Part shown: piece by piece, positions 1-6,310 of the stretch
Layout of the letters: every line of letters begins with the position of its first letter
How positions within the stretch are numbered: position 1 is the stretch's first letter
Origin: Bacillota bacterium
Lineage (GTDB): Bacteria > Bacillota > Clostridia > Lachnospirales > Anaerotignaceae
Direction: 5' to 3'
Assembly (NCBI GenBank): GCA_017547125.1
Contig: JAFYQL010000059.1
Span: forward strand, 1-8,536
Length of the DNA: 8,536 bases
Notes under the pieces: generated by a model
Told to the model about the DNA's origin: nothing
What the model saw: the letters and a program-made list of their open reading frames with translations, nothing else
The model's database searches: none
Made by a program: the position numbers and the translations under genes

Positions 1-1
1 A

Positions 2-988
2 TGGTCAGAAGGAGCTTATGCACTTGTGCCTGAAAAAGTGGGCAGCATAAACATTCCAGTACTTTTCCACGGCGTTTGGGACGACCCGCACCTTGAAGGC
101 ATGGTACGTTTCTGGCGAAACATAGACAAAAGCATACAGAAAAAAAGCCTTTTCATAATTTCTCCAACAAATCATAAGCAGGCTCTCTGCTCCGACCTTA
201 AAACAGAAAATGAGTTTGTATGCGGCGGAAAGAGATTTATAAAATCAAAAATCAGCTTTTTTGAGCATTATCTCAAAGGCAAAGATTTTCTGTTTGAAAC
301 TCCTCTTGGCAATGTGCAGGTTTTTGTTTACGGTCAAAACAAATACAAAACCGTATCCCTTGCCAAAAAAGATGATGTACACACATTTTATCTCAACTGC
401 ATCAGCCGAAAACTCGATTCCGAAATTTCCGAAATCAATTCAGCCATAGAATACATCTATAATCCGTCAAACCCCGTGCCTAGCTGCGGAAGCGATGTGC
501 TTATGACGGACTATATGTACCACAAAAACAAAAAAACTGCCGAAGGGCAGAAACTTGTGCCAAAGGCAAATTACAGAGATGATGTGATTTCTTTTGTTTC
601 AGACACATTTGCAGAAGATCTGGAAATTTCAAACTCCATTTCCATAAGGCTTGATGTTTCATCATCTGCAAATGACACTGCATTTATGGCCAAAATCTGT
701 CTTGTTGACAAAAACGGAGATGCATATCATCTGCGTCAGAGCGCATGCACTCTCTGCATCAAAAACGGAGAAAAAGAAGAATACACACCCGATACAATAA
801 AAAGCATAACCTTTGAAACTAACCCTATATTCATAAAAATTGAAAAGGGCTGTCGTCTCAGAGTTGATATTTCTTCTTCCGACTTCCCATCCTATGCACT
901 GCACCCAAACACAGACAAACTGTGGTGCCACGAAAAAAATGCAGTTGAAGCACGTCAAAAAATACACGGCGGTAAAATTTCCTTCTGA
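2..988 (+). CDS. CocE/NonD-family alpha/beta hydrolase (X-Pro dipeptidyl-peptidase-like), C-terminal part
   Basis: The frame is open to the left edge, so this is the 3' end of a longer gene; the GTG at 26 is internal, not a start. About 328 codons remain. Two catalytic elements of the CocE/X-Pro dipeptidyl-peptidase fold are visible: a VWDD stretch (codons at 74-85) at the usual place of the triad aspartate (GWYD in the family), and SPTNH, with the triad histidine at 173-175 (PWxH in the family). The serine nucleophile lies upstream of the window. The rest matches the C-terminal jelly-roll domain (PF08530 type): a YNPSNPVPSCG element, a DDVISFVSDTFAEDLEI strand region, and LRVDISSSDFPSYALHPNT near the end. 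Such enzymes hydrolyse esters or amides, often of acyl or prolyl substrates; the substrate here cannot be told. The next gene has its own promoter, so no operon partner is visible. The family call is firm, the exact activity is not. Confidence 0.85.
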   Translation, partial: WSEGAYALVPEKVGSINIPVLFHGVWDDPHLEGMVRFWRNIDKSIQKKSLFIISPTNHKQALCSDLKTENEFVCGGKRFIKSKISFFEHYLKGKDFLFETPLGNVQVFVYGQNKYKTVSLAKKDDVHTFYLNCISRKLDSEISEINSAIEYIYNPSNPVPSCGSDVLMTDYMYHKNKKTAEGQKLVPKANYRDDVISFVSDTFAEDLEISNSISIRLDVSSSANDTAFMAKICLVDKNGDAYHLRQSACTLCIKNGEKEEYTPDTIKSITFETNPIFIKIEKGCRLRVDISSSDFPSYALHPNTDKLWCHEKNAVEARQKIHGGKISF

Positions 989-1004
989 TTTTGGCTAAAA
1001 TCAG
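985..1004 (+). terminator. Possible weak terminator after the CocE-like gene
   Basis: A perfect 8-bp inverted repeat, CTGATTTT (985-992) and AAAATCAG (997-1004), encloses the loop GGCT and overlaps the stop codon at 986-988. The stem is AT-rich and what follows (CATTTATATCCATTTG) is only partly T-rich, so termination may be weak. It lies between the end of the hydrolase gene and the cysK promoter, where a terminator is expected. Confidence 0.4.
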
Positions 1005-1025
1005 CATTTATATCCATTTGCCTTA

Positions 1026-1054
1026 TTTACTATTTTTGAACTATACACTATAAT
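1026..1054 (+). promoter_or_regulatory. Sigma-A-type promoter of cysK
   Basis: A perfect -10 hexamer TATAAT (1049-1054) sits 17 bases after a 4/6 -35 match, TTTACT (1026-1031). Transcription would start near 1061 and leave a leader of about 30 bases. That is too short for a T-box or S-box riboswitch, so any sulfur control would have to act at the promoter. I see no clear operator repeat. Confidence 0.6.
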
Positions 1055-1076
1055 GTTGAGAGTGTGACATTCAAAC

Positions 1077-1081
1077 GGAGG
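1077..1081 (+). promoter_or_regulatory. Ribosome binding site setting the TTG start of cysK
   Basis: A full GGAGG lies 9 bases upstream of the TTG at 1091. No ATG or GTG in the right frame is better placed, and starting at 1091 gives the expected N-terminal element (ETIGNTPLVKL) at residues 8-18, so the TTG start is well supported. Confidence 0.8.
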
Positions 1082-1090
1082 TAAACGACA

Positions 1091-2020
1091 TTGATATATA
1101 ACAATATTCTTGAAACAATAGGTAATACACCACTTGTAAAACTTACAAAAATCAGTCCTGAAGACGGCGCAGATATCATTGCCAAATACGAAGGCATCAA
1201 CGTAGGCGGCTCTGTTAAAACAAGAACTGCATACAACATGATTATGGAAGCCGAAAAGAAGGGGCTTATCAATAAAGACACTATTATCGTTGAACCAACA
1301 AGCGGAAACCAGGGTATCGGTCTTTCACTTGTAGGCGCAGTAAAGGGCTATAAGGTAAGAATCATTATGCCTGACAGTGTAAGCGAAGAAAGACGCAAGC
1401 TTATGCGTGCTTACGGTGCAGAGGTTGTGCTTGTTCACGATGACGGTGACATCGGCAAATGTATCGAAGAATGTCTTAACACTGCACTTAAGATGCAGGC
1501 TGAAGACCCTAGAGTATATGTTCCTCAGCAGTTTGAAAACCCTGAAAACAACAATGCTCATATCAAGTTTACAGCACAGGAAATACTTGAACAGGCTGAT
1601 GTAAAGATTGACGGTTTCTGTTCAGGCATCGGCACAGGCGGTACAATCAGCGGTATCGGCGAAGTGCTCAGAGGTGCAAACCCTGACATAACAATCTGGG
1701 CTATCGAACCTGAAAACGCAGCTATTCTTGCAGGAGGCACAATCGGCACACATCTTCAGATGGGTATCGGCGATGGTCTTATTCCAGACAACCTTAACAC
1801 AAAAATCTATGACGACATCTGCATAGTTACAGACAAAGAAGCCATTGAAACATCAAAGCGCCTTATGAGAGAAGAAGGTCTTATGTGTGGTATTTCAAGC
1901 GGAAGCAACGTTGCTGCAGCCATCAAGCTTGCAAAGAAGCTCGGCAAAGGCAAAACTGTTGTTACACTTCTTCCTGACACAGGCGAAAGATACTTCAGCA
2001 CAGAATTATTTGAAAAATAA
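1091..2020 (+). CDS. cysK: Cysteine synthase family protein (PLP-dependent O-acetylserine sulfhydrylase type)
   Basis: The product is a 309-residue fold-type II PLP enzyme, the usual CysK length. It is predicted to make cysteine in the cytosol from O-acetylserine and sulfide. Visible motifs in order are: ETIGNTPLVKL (8-18); GGSVKTR (39-45), with K43 as the PLP Schiff-base lysine; PTSGNQG (69-75), the substrate-carboxylate loop; GTGGTISG (181-188), the PLP phosphate loop; GIGDGLIPDNL (225-235); GISSGSNVAAA (267-277), contacting the PLP pyridine nitrogen; and LPDTGERYFST (294-304), the C-terminal CysK signature. Compared with the textbook enzyme, NPGGSVKDR is NVGGSVKTR, TSGNTG is TSGNQG, and IGAGF is IGDGL. 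These changes may mean a distinct subfamily or a different acyl donor such as O-phosphoserine, but the PDxGERY end argues for sulfhydrylase chemistry rather than threonine synthase or dehydratase. It has its own promoter and terminator, so it is probably monocistronic. No serine acetyltransferase gene (cysE) is next to it. Confidence 0.9.
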   Translation: MIYNNILETIGNTPLVKLTKISPEDGADIIAKYEGINVGGSVKTRTAYNMIMEAEKKGLINKDTIIVEPTSGNQGIGLSLVGAVKGYKVRIIMPDSVSEERRKLMRAYGAEVVLVHDDGDIGKCIEECLNTALKMQAEDPRVYVPQQFENPENNNAHIKFTAQEILEQADVKIDGFCSGIGTGGTISGIGEVLRGANPDITIWAIEPENAAILAGGTIGTHLQMGIGDGLIPDNLNTKIYDDICIVTDKEAIETSKRLMREEGLMCGISSGSNVAAAIKLAKKLGKGKTVVTLLPDTGERYFSTELFEK

Positions 2021-2022
2021 TT

Positions 2023-2050
2023 AAAAGGAACCCTAATGGGTTCCTTTTTT
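2023..2050. terminator. Bidirectional intrinsic terminator between cysK and the pseudouridine synthase gene
   Basis: A perfect 11-bp stem, AAAAGGAACCC (2023-2033) and GGGTTCCTTTT (2038-2048), encloses the loop TAAT. On the plus strand it ends in a run of Ts (2045-2050) and terminates cysK, whose stop is at 2018-2020. On the minus strand the same stem ends in TTTTAATTATTTTTC and terminates the convergent rsuA-like gene, whose stop is at 2052-2054. It fills nearly all of the 31-base gap. Confidence 0.9.
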
Positions 2051-2051
2051 G

Positions 2052-2765
2052 TTATCCTTTTAAATTGTTTATTTCTTCTTCTGTAAGTTTTCTGCACTGA
2101 CCAAGTTCAAGGCTTTCATCAAGCACAAGAGCGCCCATTGAAAGTCTTTTAAGGTAAATAACCTCTTTTCCAACAGCCTTGAACATTCTCTTTACCTGAT
2201 GGAATTTACCTTCTCTTATGGTAAGTTCGCTTTCGGATACTTCTCCGCTTGTTATAATTTTAAGTTCAGCCGGAAGTGTCATATCCTTTTCACCTATATC
2301 CACTCCGTTTTTAAAGGCTTCGCCGTCTTTTTCTGTAACTTCTCCGCCTTGTGTACGCACAAAATATGTTTTGTCCACGTGTTTTTTAGGTGAAAGCAGG
2401 TTGTGTGCAAGCTCGCCGTCATTTGTTATAAGAAGAAGTCCTTCTGTATCCTTATCAAGTCTGCCCACCGGGAAAATATCCTTGGCATGTGGCTTTGGAA
2501 TAAGGTCGATAACGGTTTTGTCATTTTTGTCTTCTGTTGCAGACACAACACCGGCAGGTTTATTGAGCATATAGTATTCAAACTGTGAATACATCACCCT
2601 TTCGCCCTTAAATAGTATTTCGTCTTTGTCAGTATCCACTTTTATATCGCCTTTAGAGGCTTTTTGTCCGTTTACAGTTACAAAGCCTTTTTTAAGATAC
2701 ACTTTGCTTTCACTTCTTGTGCATATACCGCACTCTGAAAGCAGTTTATCAAGTCGCATATTCAT
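2052..2765 (-). CDS. rsuA: RsuA/RluB-family rRNA pseudouridine synthase
   Basis: The product has 237 residues, near the length of E. coli RsuA. An N-terminal S4 RNA-binding domain (about 1-60, MRLDKLLSECG then FVTVNGQ) is followed by the pseudouridine synthase catalytic domain. That domain shows MLNKPAGVVSA (66-76), GRLDKDTEGLL (101-111) with catalytic D104, and EGKFHQVKRMF near 195-205. Members isomerise a single uridine in rRNA; RsuA acts on 16S U516 and RluB on 23S U2605. The compact length and lack of a basic C-terminal tail favour RsuA, but the target is inferred. Two ATGs, at 2765 and 2759, are possible. GGGAG at 2777-2781 is 11 bases from the first and 17 from the second, so 2765 is preferred. 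The start is 6 bases after the HD gene stop and its ribosome binding site lies inside that gene, so the two are probably translationally coupled. Confidence 0.9.
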   Translation of the reverse strand: MNMRLDKLLSECGICTRSESKVYLKKGFVTVNGQKASKGDIKVDTDKDEILFKGERVMYSQFEYYMLNKPAGVVSATEDKNDKTVIDLIPKPHAKDIFPVGRLDKDTEGLLLITNDGELAHNLLSPKKHVDKTYFVRTQGGEVTEKDGEAFKNGVDIGEKDMTLPAELKIITSGEVSESELTIREGKFHQVKRMFKAVGKEVIYLKRLSMGALVLDESLELGQCRKLTEEEINNLKG

Positions 2766-2771
2766 AATGTT

Positions 2772-3266
2772 TTATTCTCCCAAAAACATTGTTTCGCAAA
2801 TCTTTTTTCCAGTTTCTGTTTCAAAGATGTTTTCTTTTGCGGCATAAATAACTCTGTTATCCTGCTTAAACTCGTAGCAGTTTACAAGGAAGTCTGCCTC
2901 AAGAAGTATGCGGTAGTCTATGCCGTCAACATCCTTGTATGTATGATGATGCGCAATAAGATAGCACACTCTGTCGATAACATCTTTTTCAAAACCAAGC
3001 TCTGTAAGCATTTTTTCTGCAATAGGAGGGCCAAGTTCTTCCTGCAGTTTGCCGTTTTGATAGCCAAATTTTTCTTCAGCAGCCTTTATGCCGATGTCGT
3101 GCACATAAGCCGCCGCTTCAAGAATGAACATAGCCTTTTCGTCAATGCCTTCGCCCGCGCCTATAAGTTTGCTGAAAGCATGAACTTTAAGAAAATGCTG
3201 TGCTCTTTTGGCATCGCCGCTGTAATAGTCAATCATAGCCATCGCAAGTTTTTCAAGTAGTGTCAT
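2772..3266 (-). CDS. HD-domain protein, putative metal-dependent phosphohydrolase
   Basis: This is a 164-residue single-domain HD protein. The metal-binding pattern is complete: H29 in HFLKVHAFSK, the HD pair H56-D57 in AAAYVHDIGIK, the histidine cluster 106-108 in LIAHHHTY, and D125 in LLEADFLVN. HD proteins of this kind are soluble phosphohydrolases acting on nucleotides or other phosphate esters. There is no synthetase domain, GYP motif or sensor domain to suggest (p)ppGpp or cyclic-di-GMP turnover, so the substrate is unknown. The start at 3266 is fixed by AAAGGAGG at 3275-3282 with an 8-base spacer. The gene lies 37 bases after the aldo/keto reductase stop and 6 bases before rsuA. I see no promoter or terminator in the 37-base gap, so all three are probably one transcript. 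Confidence 0.85.
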   Translation of the reverse strand: MTLLEKLAMAMIDYYSGDAKRAQHFLKVHAFSKLIGAGEGIDEKAMFILEAAAYVHDIGIKAAEEKFGYQNGKLQEELGPPIAEKMLTELGFEKDVIDRVCYLIAHHHTYKDVDGIDYRILLEADFLVNCYEFKQDNRVIYAAKENIFETETGKKICETMFLGE

Positions 3267-3303
3267 TGTACCAACCTCCTTTGCATTTTATAGCTGTTTA
3301 CAA

Positions 3304-4428
3304 TTATCTTCTTTCAAATGTTGCAGCCACGTTCTTAAGTTCATCAATAATCTTTATGTGCTGTGGACAAGCGCTTTCACACTGACCACATCCGATACAG
3401 TCTGATGCTTTGCCGTATGATTTTTTAAGGTTTGCATAGTACATAGCCTGTGTTGAGAAAACCTTGTTAAGTGCCTGTTTTTCTGCATTATAAAGTTCAA
3501 AATAGTTTGGAATCGGAATATTTACAGGACATCCTTCAACACAGTATCTGCAGCTTGTGCAAGGAACTGCAATTGAACTGTTGATAATTTCAACCGCTTT
3601 TGCAACAATGCCCTGTTCTTCTTCTGTTAATGGCGCAAAGTTCTGCATATAGTTTGTGTTGTCTTCAAGCTGCTCAAAGCTGCTCATACCGCTTAAAACA
3701 AGCATTACATTTTCAAGACTTGCTGCATATCTAACCGCCCATGAAGCAACTGACCAGTCTGCATGCGCTTCTTTGAAGAGTTTTTCTGCTTCTTCAGTTA
3801 CATTTGCAAGTGTGCCGCCTTTAATAGGTTCCATAACGATAACCTTTTTACCGTGCTTCACAGCAACTTCGTAGCACTTGCGTGACTGAATGCTTTCGTT
3901 TTCCCAGTCAAGATAGTTAAGCTGAAGCTGAACAAAATCGAAGAATGGATAGTTTGTAAGTATTTCATCAAGAAGTACTGCATCTGCGTGGAAAGAGAAA
4001 CCTATTTTGTTTGCTTTACCACTTTCTTTCACGCCTTTGATAAAGTCAAATGCATTGAATTTAAGGCATTTGCCGTATGTGCCAACATTGATGTTGTGAA
4101 GAAGATAATAATCAAAGAATTCAACACCGCATTTTTCGCACTGTTCATCAAAAATTCTCTGGCAGTCTTCTTCAGATTTAAGCATCATTGTAGGAAGCTT
4201 TGTTGCAACCTGGAATTTGTCTCTGTCGTATCTTTCAACAAGACATTCCTTAAGGAAAAGTTCACTCTTGAAATCGTGATACATATAAGCAGTGTCAAAA
4301 TATGTAAAGCCTTTTTCAAGGAATGTGTCCACCATTTTGCAGAGAGTTTCTTTATCTACACTTTTTGCATCGTTTGCATCTAAAAGAGGAAGACGCATAA
4401 AACCAAAACCTAATTTTTTCATTTCCAT
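3304..4428 (-). CDS. Aldo/keto reductase with C-terminal 2x[4Fe-4S] ferredoxin-like domain
   Basis: From the ATG at 4428 the product has 374 residues. The first 270 or so form an aldo/keto reductase barrel. The catalytic tetrad is readable as D45 and Y50 (FDTAYMYHDFKSE), K77 (VATKLP) and H111 (YYLLHNIN). The C-terminal part carries two four-cysteine motifs: C290-x2-C293-x2-C296-x3-C300-P and C344-x2-C347-x2-C350-x3-C354-P, each fit to hold a [4Fe-4S] cluster. This is a known fusion, common in anaerobes, usually annotated only as aldo/keto reductase. Electrons may pass between the NAD(P)H site and the clusters, but substrate and partner are unknown. A longer frame reaches 4467, adding 13 residues. 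The ATG at 4428 is chosen because GGAGG lies 7 bases upstream, inside that extension, and because the conserved start (KKLGFGFMRLPL) follows directly. It is the first gene of a probable three-gene unit with the HD protein and rsuA. Confidence 0.9.
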   Translation of the reverse strand: MEMKKLGFGFMRLPLLDANDAKSVDKETLCKMVDTFLEKGFTYFDTAYMYHDFKSELFLKECLVERYDRDKFQVATKLPTMMLKSEEDCQRIFDEQCEKCGVEFFDYYLLHNINVGTYGKCLKFNAFDFIKGVKESGKANKIGFSFHADAVLLDEILTNYPFFDFVQLQLNYLDWENESIQSRKCYEVAVKHGKKVIVMEPIKGGTLANVTEEAEKLFKEAHADWSVASWAVRYAASLENVMLVLSGMSSFEQLEDNTNYMQNFAPLTEEEQGIVAKAVEIINSSIAVPCTSCRYCVEGCPVNIPIPNYFELYNAEKQALNKVFSTQAMYYANLKKSYGKASDCIGCGQCESACPQHIKIIDELKNVAATFERR

Positions 4429-4435
4429 AACTGTT

Positions 4436-4440
4436 CCTCC
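4436..4440 (-). promoter_or_regulatory. Ribosome binding site deciding the aldo/keto reductase start
   Basis: On the minus strand GGAGG at 4440-4436 is 7 bases before the ATG at 4428 and 13 before a second in-frame ATG at 4422. This rules out the longer open frame that begins at 4467, since the site would then lie inside the coding region. Confidence 0.8.
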
Positions 4441-4484
4441 AAATATCATTATAAATCCAATAAACAATAGTTATATATATTTTA

Positions 4485-4505
4485 ACAGTATACAGGGCTT
4501 ACTGT
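4485..4505. promoter_or_regulatory. Inverted repeat, possible operator
   Basis: ACAGTA (4485-4490) and TACTGT (4500-4505) are exact reverse complements separated by 9 bases. The left arm overlaps the predicted -10 of the aldo/keto reductase promoter and the right arm lies in its spacer. Half-site centres are 15 bases apart, which is unusual but possible for a dimeric repressor. A 6-base match can arise by chance, so this is tentative. Confidence 0.3.
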
Positions 4506-4516
4506 CTACCTTGCAA
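4487..4516 (-). promoter_or_regulatory. Candidate promoter of the aldo/keto reductase-HD-rsuA unit
   Basis: Read on the minus strand, TTGCAA (4516-4511, 4/6 match to the -35) is followed after 18 bases by TATACT (4492-4487, 5/6 match to the -10). Transcription would start near 4480, giving a leader of about 50 bases. An exact TATAAT at 4453-4448 is an alternative -10 but lacks a -35 at a fitting distance. An inverted repeat overlaps the chosen -10 and is reported separately. Confidence 0.45.
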
Positions 4517-4540
4517 ATCTTTAAGATAAAATATTTTTCA

Positions 4541-4578
4541 AAAAATAAAGCCTCTTCGCACATAAGCAAAGAAGCTTT
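4541..4578 (-). terminator. Intrinsic terminator of the symporter operon
   Basis: On the minus strand, AAAGCTTCTTTGC (4578-4566) pairs with GCGAAGAGGCTTT (4559-4547). This makes a 13-bp RNA stem with two G-U pairs and a 6-base loop, followed by ATTTTTTG. It begins 4 bases after the symporter stop codon and separates that unit from the aldo/keto reductase promoter. Confidence 0.9.
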
Positions 4579-4582
4579 TGGG

Positions 4583-6052
4583 TTATCTTGGTATTTGTTT
4601 GGTATCTTCAAACATCTGAGAGTTATAGTTCATTTCCGGCGTTTCGTCATTTCCTCCGGTCACAACAGATGTAAGATATGTTATTGCCGCATTAAAAACA
4701 GTTCCTGTGATTATGGCCATATAATCAAGCGGTGTTTTTGAAACGATTATGGCAAGTGTATATCCGCAGCCAAAAATCATGCCGACAAGAACACCCTTTG
4801 TGTTTACTTTATTTGAAAACCAAGCAAAAAGATAAGCCGGAATAACTATAAGCACCGGTACTGCCATGCCCACTATCCATAATTTTACTATATCTTCAAG
4901 GCAGATTGCAAAAATAAGTCCAATAACGCCCGACACAACGATGCCTGTTCTTGTCCAGAAAATAAGTTCTTTGTCAGATGCATCTTTCTTGAAAAATCTT
5001 TTTACAATGTCATTTGAAATAATTACCCCCGTTGCAAACATATATGAGTCTGCAGATGACATCATTGCCGCAAGAAGAGTTACTATTATAAATGCCGCAA
5101 GAGTAGGTGTAACCATATTGATAAGGAATGTATAAACAACCATTACCGATTCTCTCGGCTCAAGCTCAAGTGCTTTTTCAAATACACCTATATATGTAGG
5201 TGTAAGAAGTATTATAAGCATCATGGTAACGGGAATGAGGAACCCCCAAAATGCCGCCTTGTCTGTTTTGGCAGCATAAATTCTCTCCCAGTCGCATTCG
5301 TCACCCATAATGAAAAACATACCAAAAGAAAACATATATAATGCCATATCCTTTGCCCATTTTCCAAAGTTTCCGCCCATAATTTTAAGGTGGCTTTCCT
5401 GTCCTGTTTCAACAAAAAAGCTCATCAGGTCATCGGTGCCGCCAACTGCACGTACACAAAGCCAAATAATAAGCAAAAGACCAATGGTCTGAAGAATGCC
5501 CTGAAAAATATCTGTACTTACTATGCTCCAGAAGCCACTTAAAACAGTGTATGCTGTGATAACAACAAAGGTAATAACTGCCGACAAAGCAAAGCTTATA
5601 TTAAAAGCATACGACACAAGATATGAAACTGCCGCAAACTGCATGCCTATCATAGTTACATTACGCACAACAAGGCTAAATGCCACCGGCATTCTTACTG
5701 CTTCATTATGCTGCGGATATCTTTTGGCAAACATATCGCCTATACTGTTAAGTTTGAGTTTTCTTATTCTGGTAATAAAAACGAATGCAAACAAAAAACT
5801 GACCAGACAGGATGAAGCAAAAACCCAGTAGCTTACTGCGCCGTGGTCATACGCCCTTCCCGCAAGGCCTATAATTGTGCCGCCCCCTACCCATGTGCCA
5901 AGGTAGGTAAAGATAATATACCCTATAGTCAGATTTCTTCCGCATAAAGTATATTCTTCATAAGAATTAAGTGCTCTTTTAACAAAAAAAGCACTTAACA
6001 GAAATAACACTACGATATAAATAATTGGAAATAAAACTAATGTATTAATCAA
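4583..6052 (-). CDS. Sodium:solute symporter (SSS family)
   Basis: The product is a 489-residue polytopic membrane protein with about 13 hydrophobic segments, the usual size for the SSS family (PutP, PanF, SGLT relatives). Family signs are the GTWVGGGTIIGLAG stretch in the second segment (52-65), YTVLSGFWSIVSTDIFQG (168-185), and AAMMSSADSYMFATGVIISND (328-348). The paired serines S332-S333 match the Na2-site ligands of PutP and vSGLT. It therefore likely imports a small solute with Na+ across the cytoplasmic membrane. The substrate (amino acid, carboxylate, sugar or vitamin) cannot be read from the sequence, and neighbours give no metabolic clue. The start is TTG at 6052: a TGA stop lies just upstream in frame (6061-6059) and the next in-frame GTG would cut the first membrane segment. 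GGTG, 7 bases before the TTG, serves as ribosome binding site. The gene begins 25 bases after the helix-turn-helix gene and probably shares its promoter. Confidence 0.9.
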   Translation of the reverse strand: MINTLVLFPIIYIVVLFLLSAFFVKRALNSYEEYTLCGRNLTIGYIIFTYLGTWVGGGTIIGLAGRAYDHGAVSYWVFASSCLVSFLFAFVFITRIRKLKLNSIGDMFAKRYPQHNEAVRMPVAFSLVVRNVTMIGMQFAAVSYLVSYAFNISFALSAVITFVVITAYTVLSGFWSIVSTDIFQGILQTIGLLLIIWLCVRAVGGTDDLMSFFVETGQESHLKIMGGNFGKWAKDMALYMFSFGMFFIMGDECDWERIYAAKTDKAAFWGFLIPVTMMLIILLTPTYIGVFEKALELEPRESVMVVYTFLINMVTPTLAAFIIVTLLAAMMSSADSYMFATGVIISNDIVKRFFKKDASDKELIFWTRTGIVVSGVIGLIFAICLEDIVKLWIVGMAVPVLIVIPAYLFAWFSNKVNTKGVLVGMIFGCGYTLAIIVSKTPLDYMAIITGTVFNAAITYLTSVVTGGNDETPEMNYNSQMFEDTKQIPR

Positions 6053-6066
6053 TGGTTTTCACCATC
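6051..6066 (-). promoter_or_regulatory. Hairpin over the symporter ribosome binding site and TTG start
   Basis: In the minus-strand RNA, AUGGU (6065-6061) pairs with ACCAU (6056-6052) around a GAAA loop, with one further G-U pair (6066-6051). The stem contains the GGUG ribosome binding site and the first two bases of the UUG start codon. A ribosome ending at the upstream stop codon (6080-6078) would reach this hairpin, so it may couple symporter translation to that of the helix-turn-helix gene. Function is inferred from position only. Confidence 0.35.
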
Positions 6067-6077
6067 CGGTGTCAAAA

Positions 6078-6266
6078 TTATTTTTCAGCTGCACTGCGGC
6101 TGTTTGAACGAACCCATTTCACAACTTCTTCCTGGTCGAAACGAATATTTTTGCCGATTTTAATGAAAGGAAGACCCTGTTTTTTGAGGTTGTAAACTGT
6201 TGTACGTGTAACCTGAAGCATTTCACTTACATCTTCGATTGTTAAAAACTTAATATCTGCTGGCAT
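6078..6266 (-). CDS. Small excisionase-family helix-turn-helix DNA-binding protein
   Basis: The product is a 62-residue protein made almost entirely of one winged helix-turn-helix of the MerR/excisionase type (HTH_17, PF12728). FLTIEDVSEMLQVTRTTVYNL (7-27) forms the helix-turn-helix, GLPFIKIGKNIRF (31-43) the wing, and DQEEVVKWV (44-52) the final helix. An open frame continues upstream to 6326, but those extra codons would overlap the -10 element at 6316-6311, so they cannot be translated from this promoter. The ATG at 6266, with a G-rich site at 6278-6274 spaced by 7 bases, is chosen. It is first in a two-gene unit with the symporter. No integrase, recombinase or other phage gene is nearby, so despite the family name a role as a local transcription regulator is more likely than excision. 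Its DNA target is unknown. Confidence 0.8.
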   Translation of the reverse strand: MPADIKFLTIEDVSEMLQVTRTTVYNLKKQGLPFIKIGKNIRFDQEEVVKWVRSNSRSAAEK

Positions 6267-6310
6267 TACGCAACCCCCACTCCGTATACCTTTTTTCTTT
6301 ATAATATATA

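Noticed and set aside
1055..1090. Possible riboswitch or T-box leader ahead of the cysteine synthase.
   Set aside because: The predicted leader is only about 30 bases, with no stem-loops or anti-terminator sequence.
4448..4453. Exact TATAAT on the minus strand near the aldo/keto reductase start.
   Set aside because: No -35-like hexamer is found 16 to 18 bases upstream, and the leader would be only about 15 bases. Kept only as an alternative to the promoter at 4487-4516.
4429..4467. A 13-residue N-terminal extension of the aldo/keto reductase.
   Set aside because: The GGAGG ribosome binding site lies inside the extension and points to the ATG at 4428; the added residues precede the conserved family start.
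4292..4741. A 149-codon open frame on the plus strand.
   Set aside because: It overlaps the starts and ends of two well-supported minus-strand genes, runs through a terminator and a promoter, and its protein resembles no family. Other long plus-strand frames inside minus-strand genes (2218-2574, 3988-4383, 5523-5831) are rejected for the same reasons.
6059..6065. ATG and GTG codons just ahead of the symporter TTG.
   Set aside because: Both are in another frame that stops after a few codons; they cannot start the symporter and are too short to claim as a leader peptide.
6078..6266. Excisionase-like gene as a sign of a prophage or integrative element.
   Set aside because: There is no integrase, att-like repeat, tRNA gene or phage gene in the window, and the neighbours on both sides are ordinary chromosomal genes. 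HTH_17 proteins are also common as small regulators.
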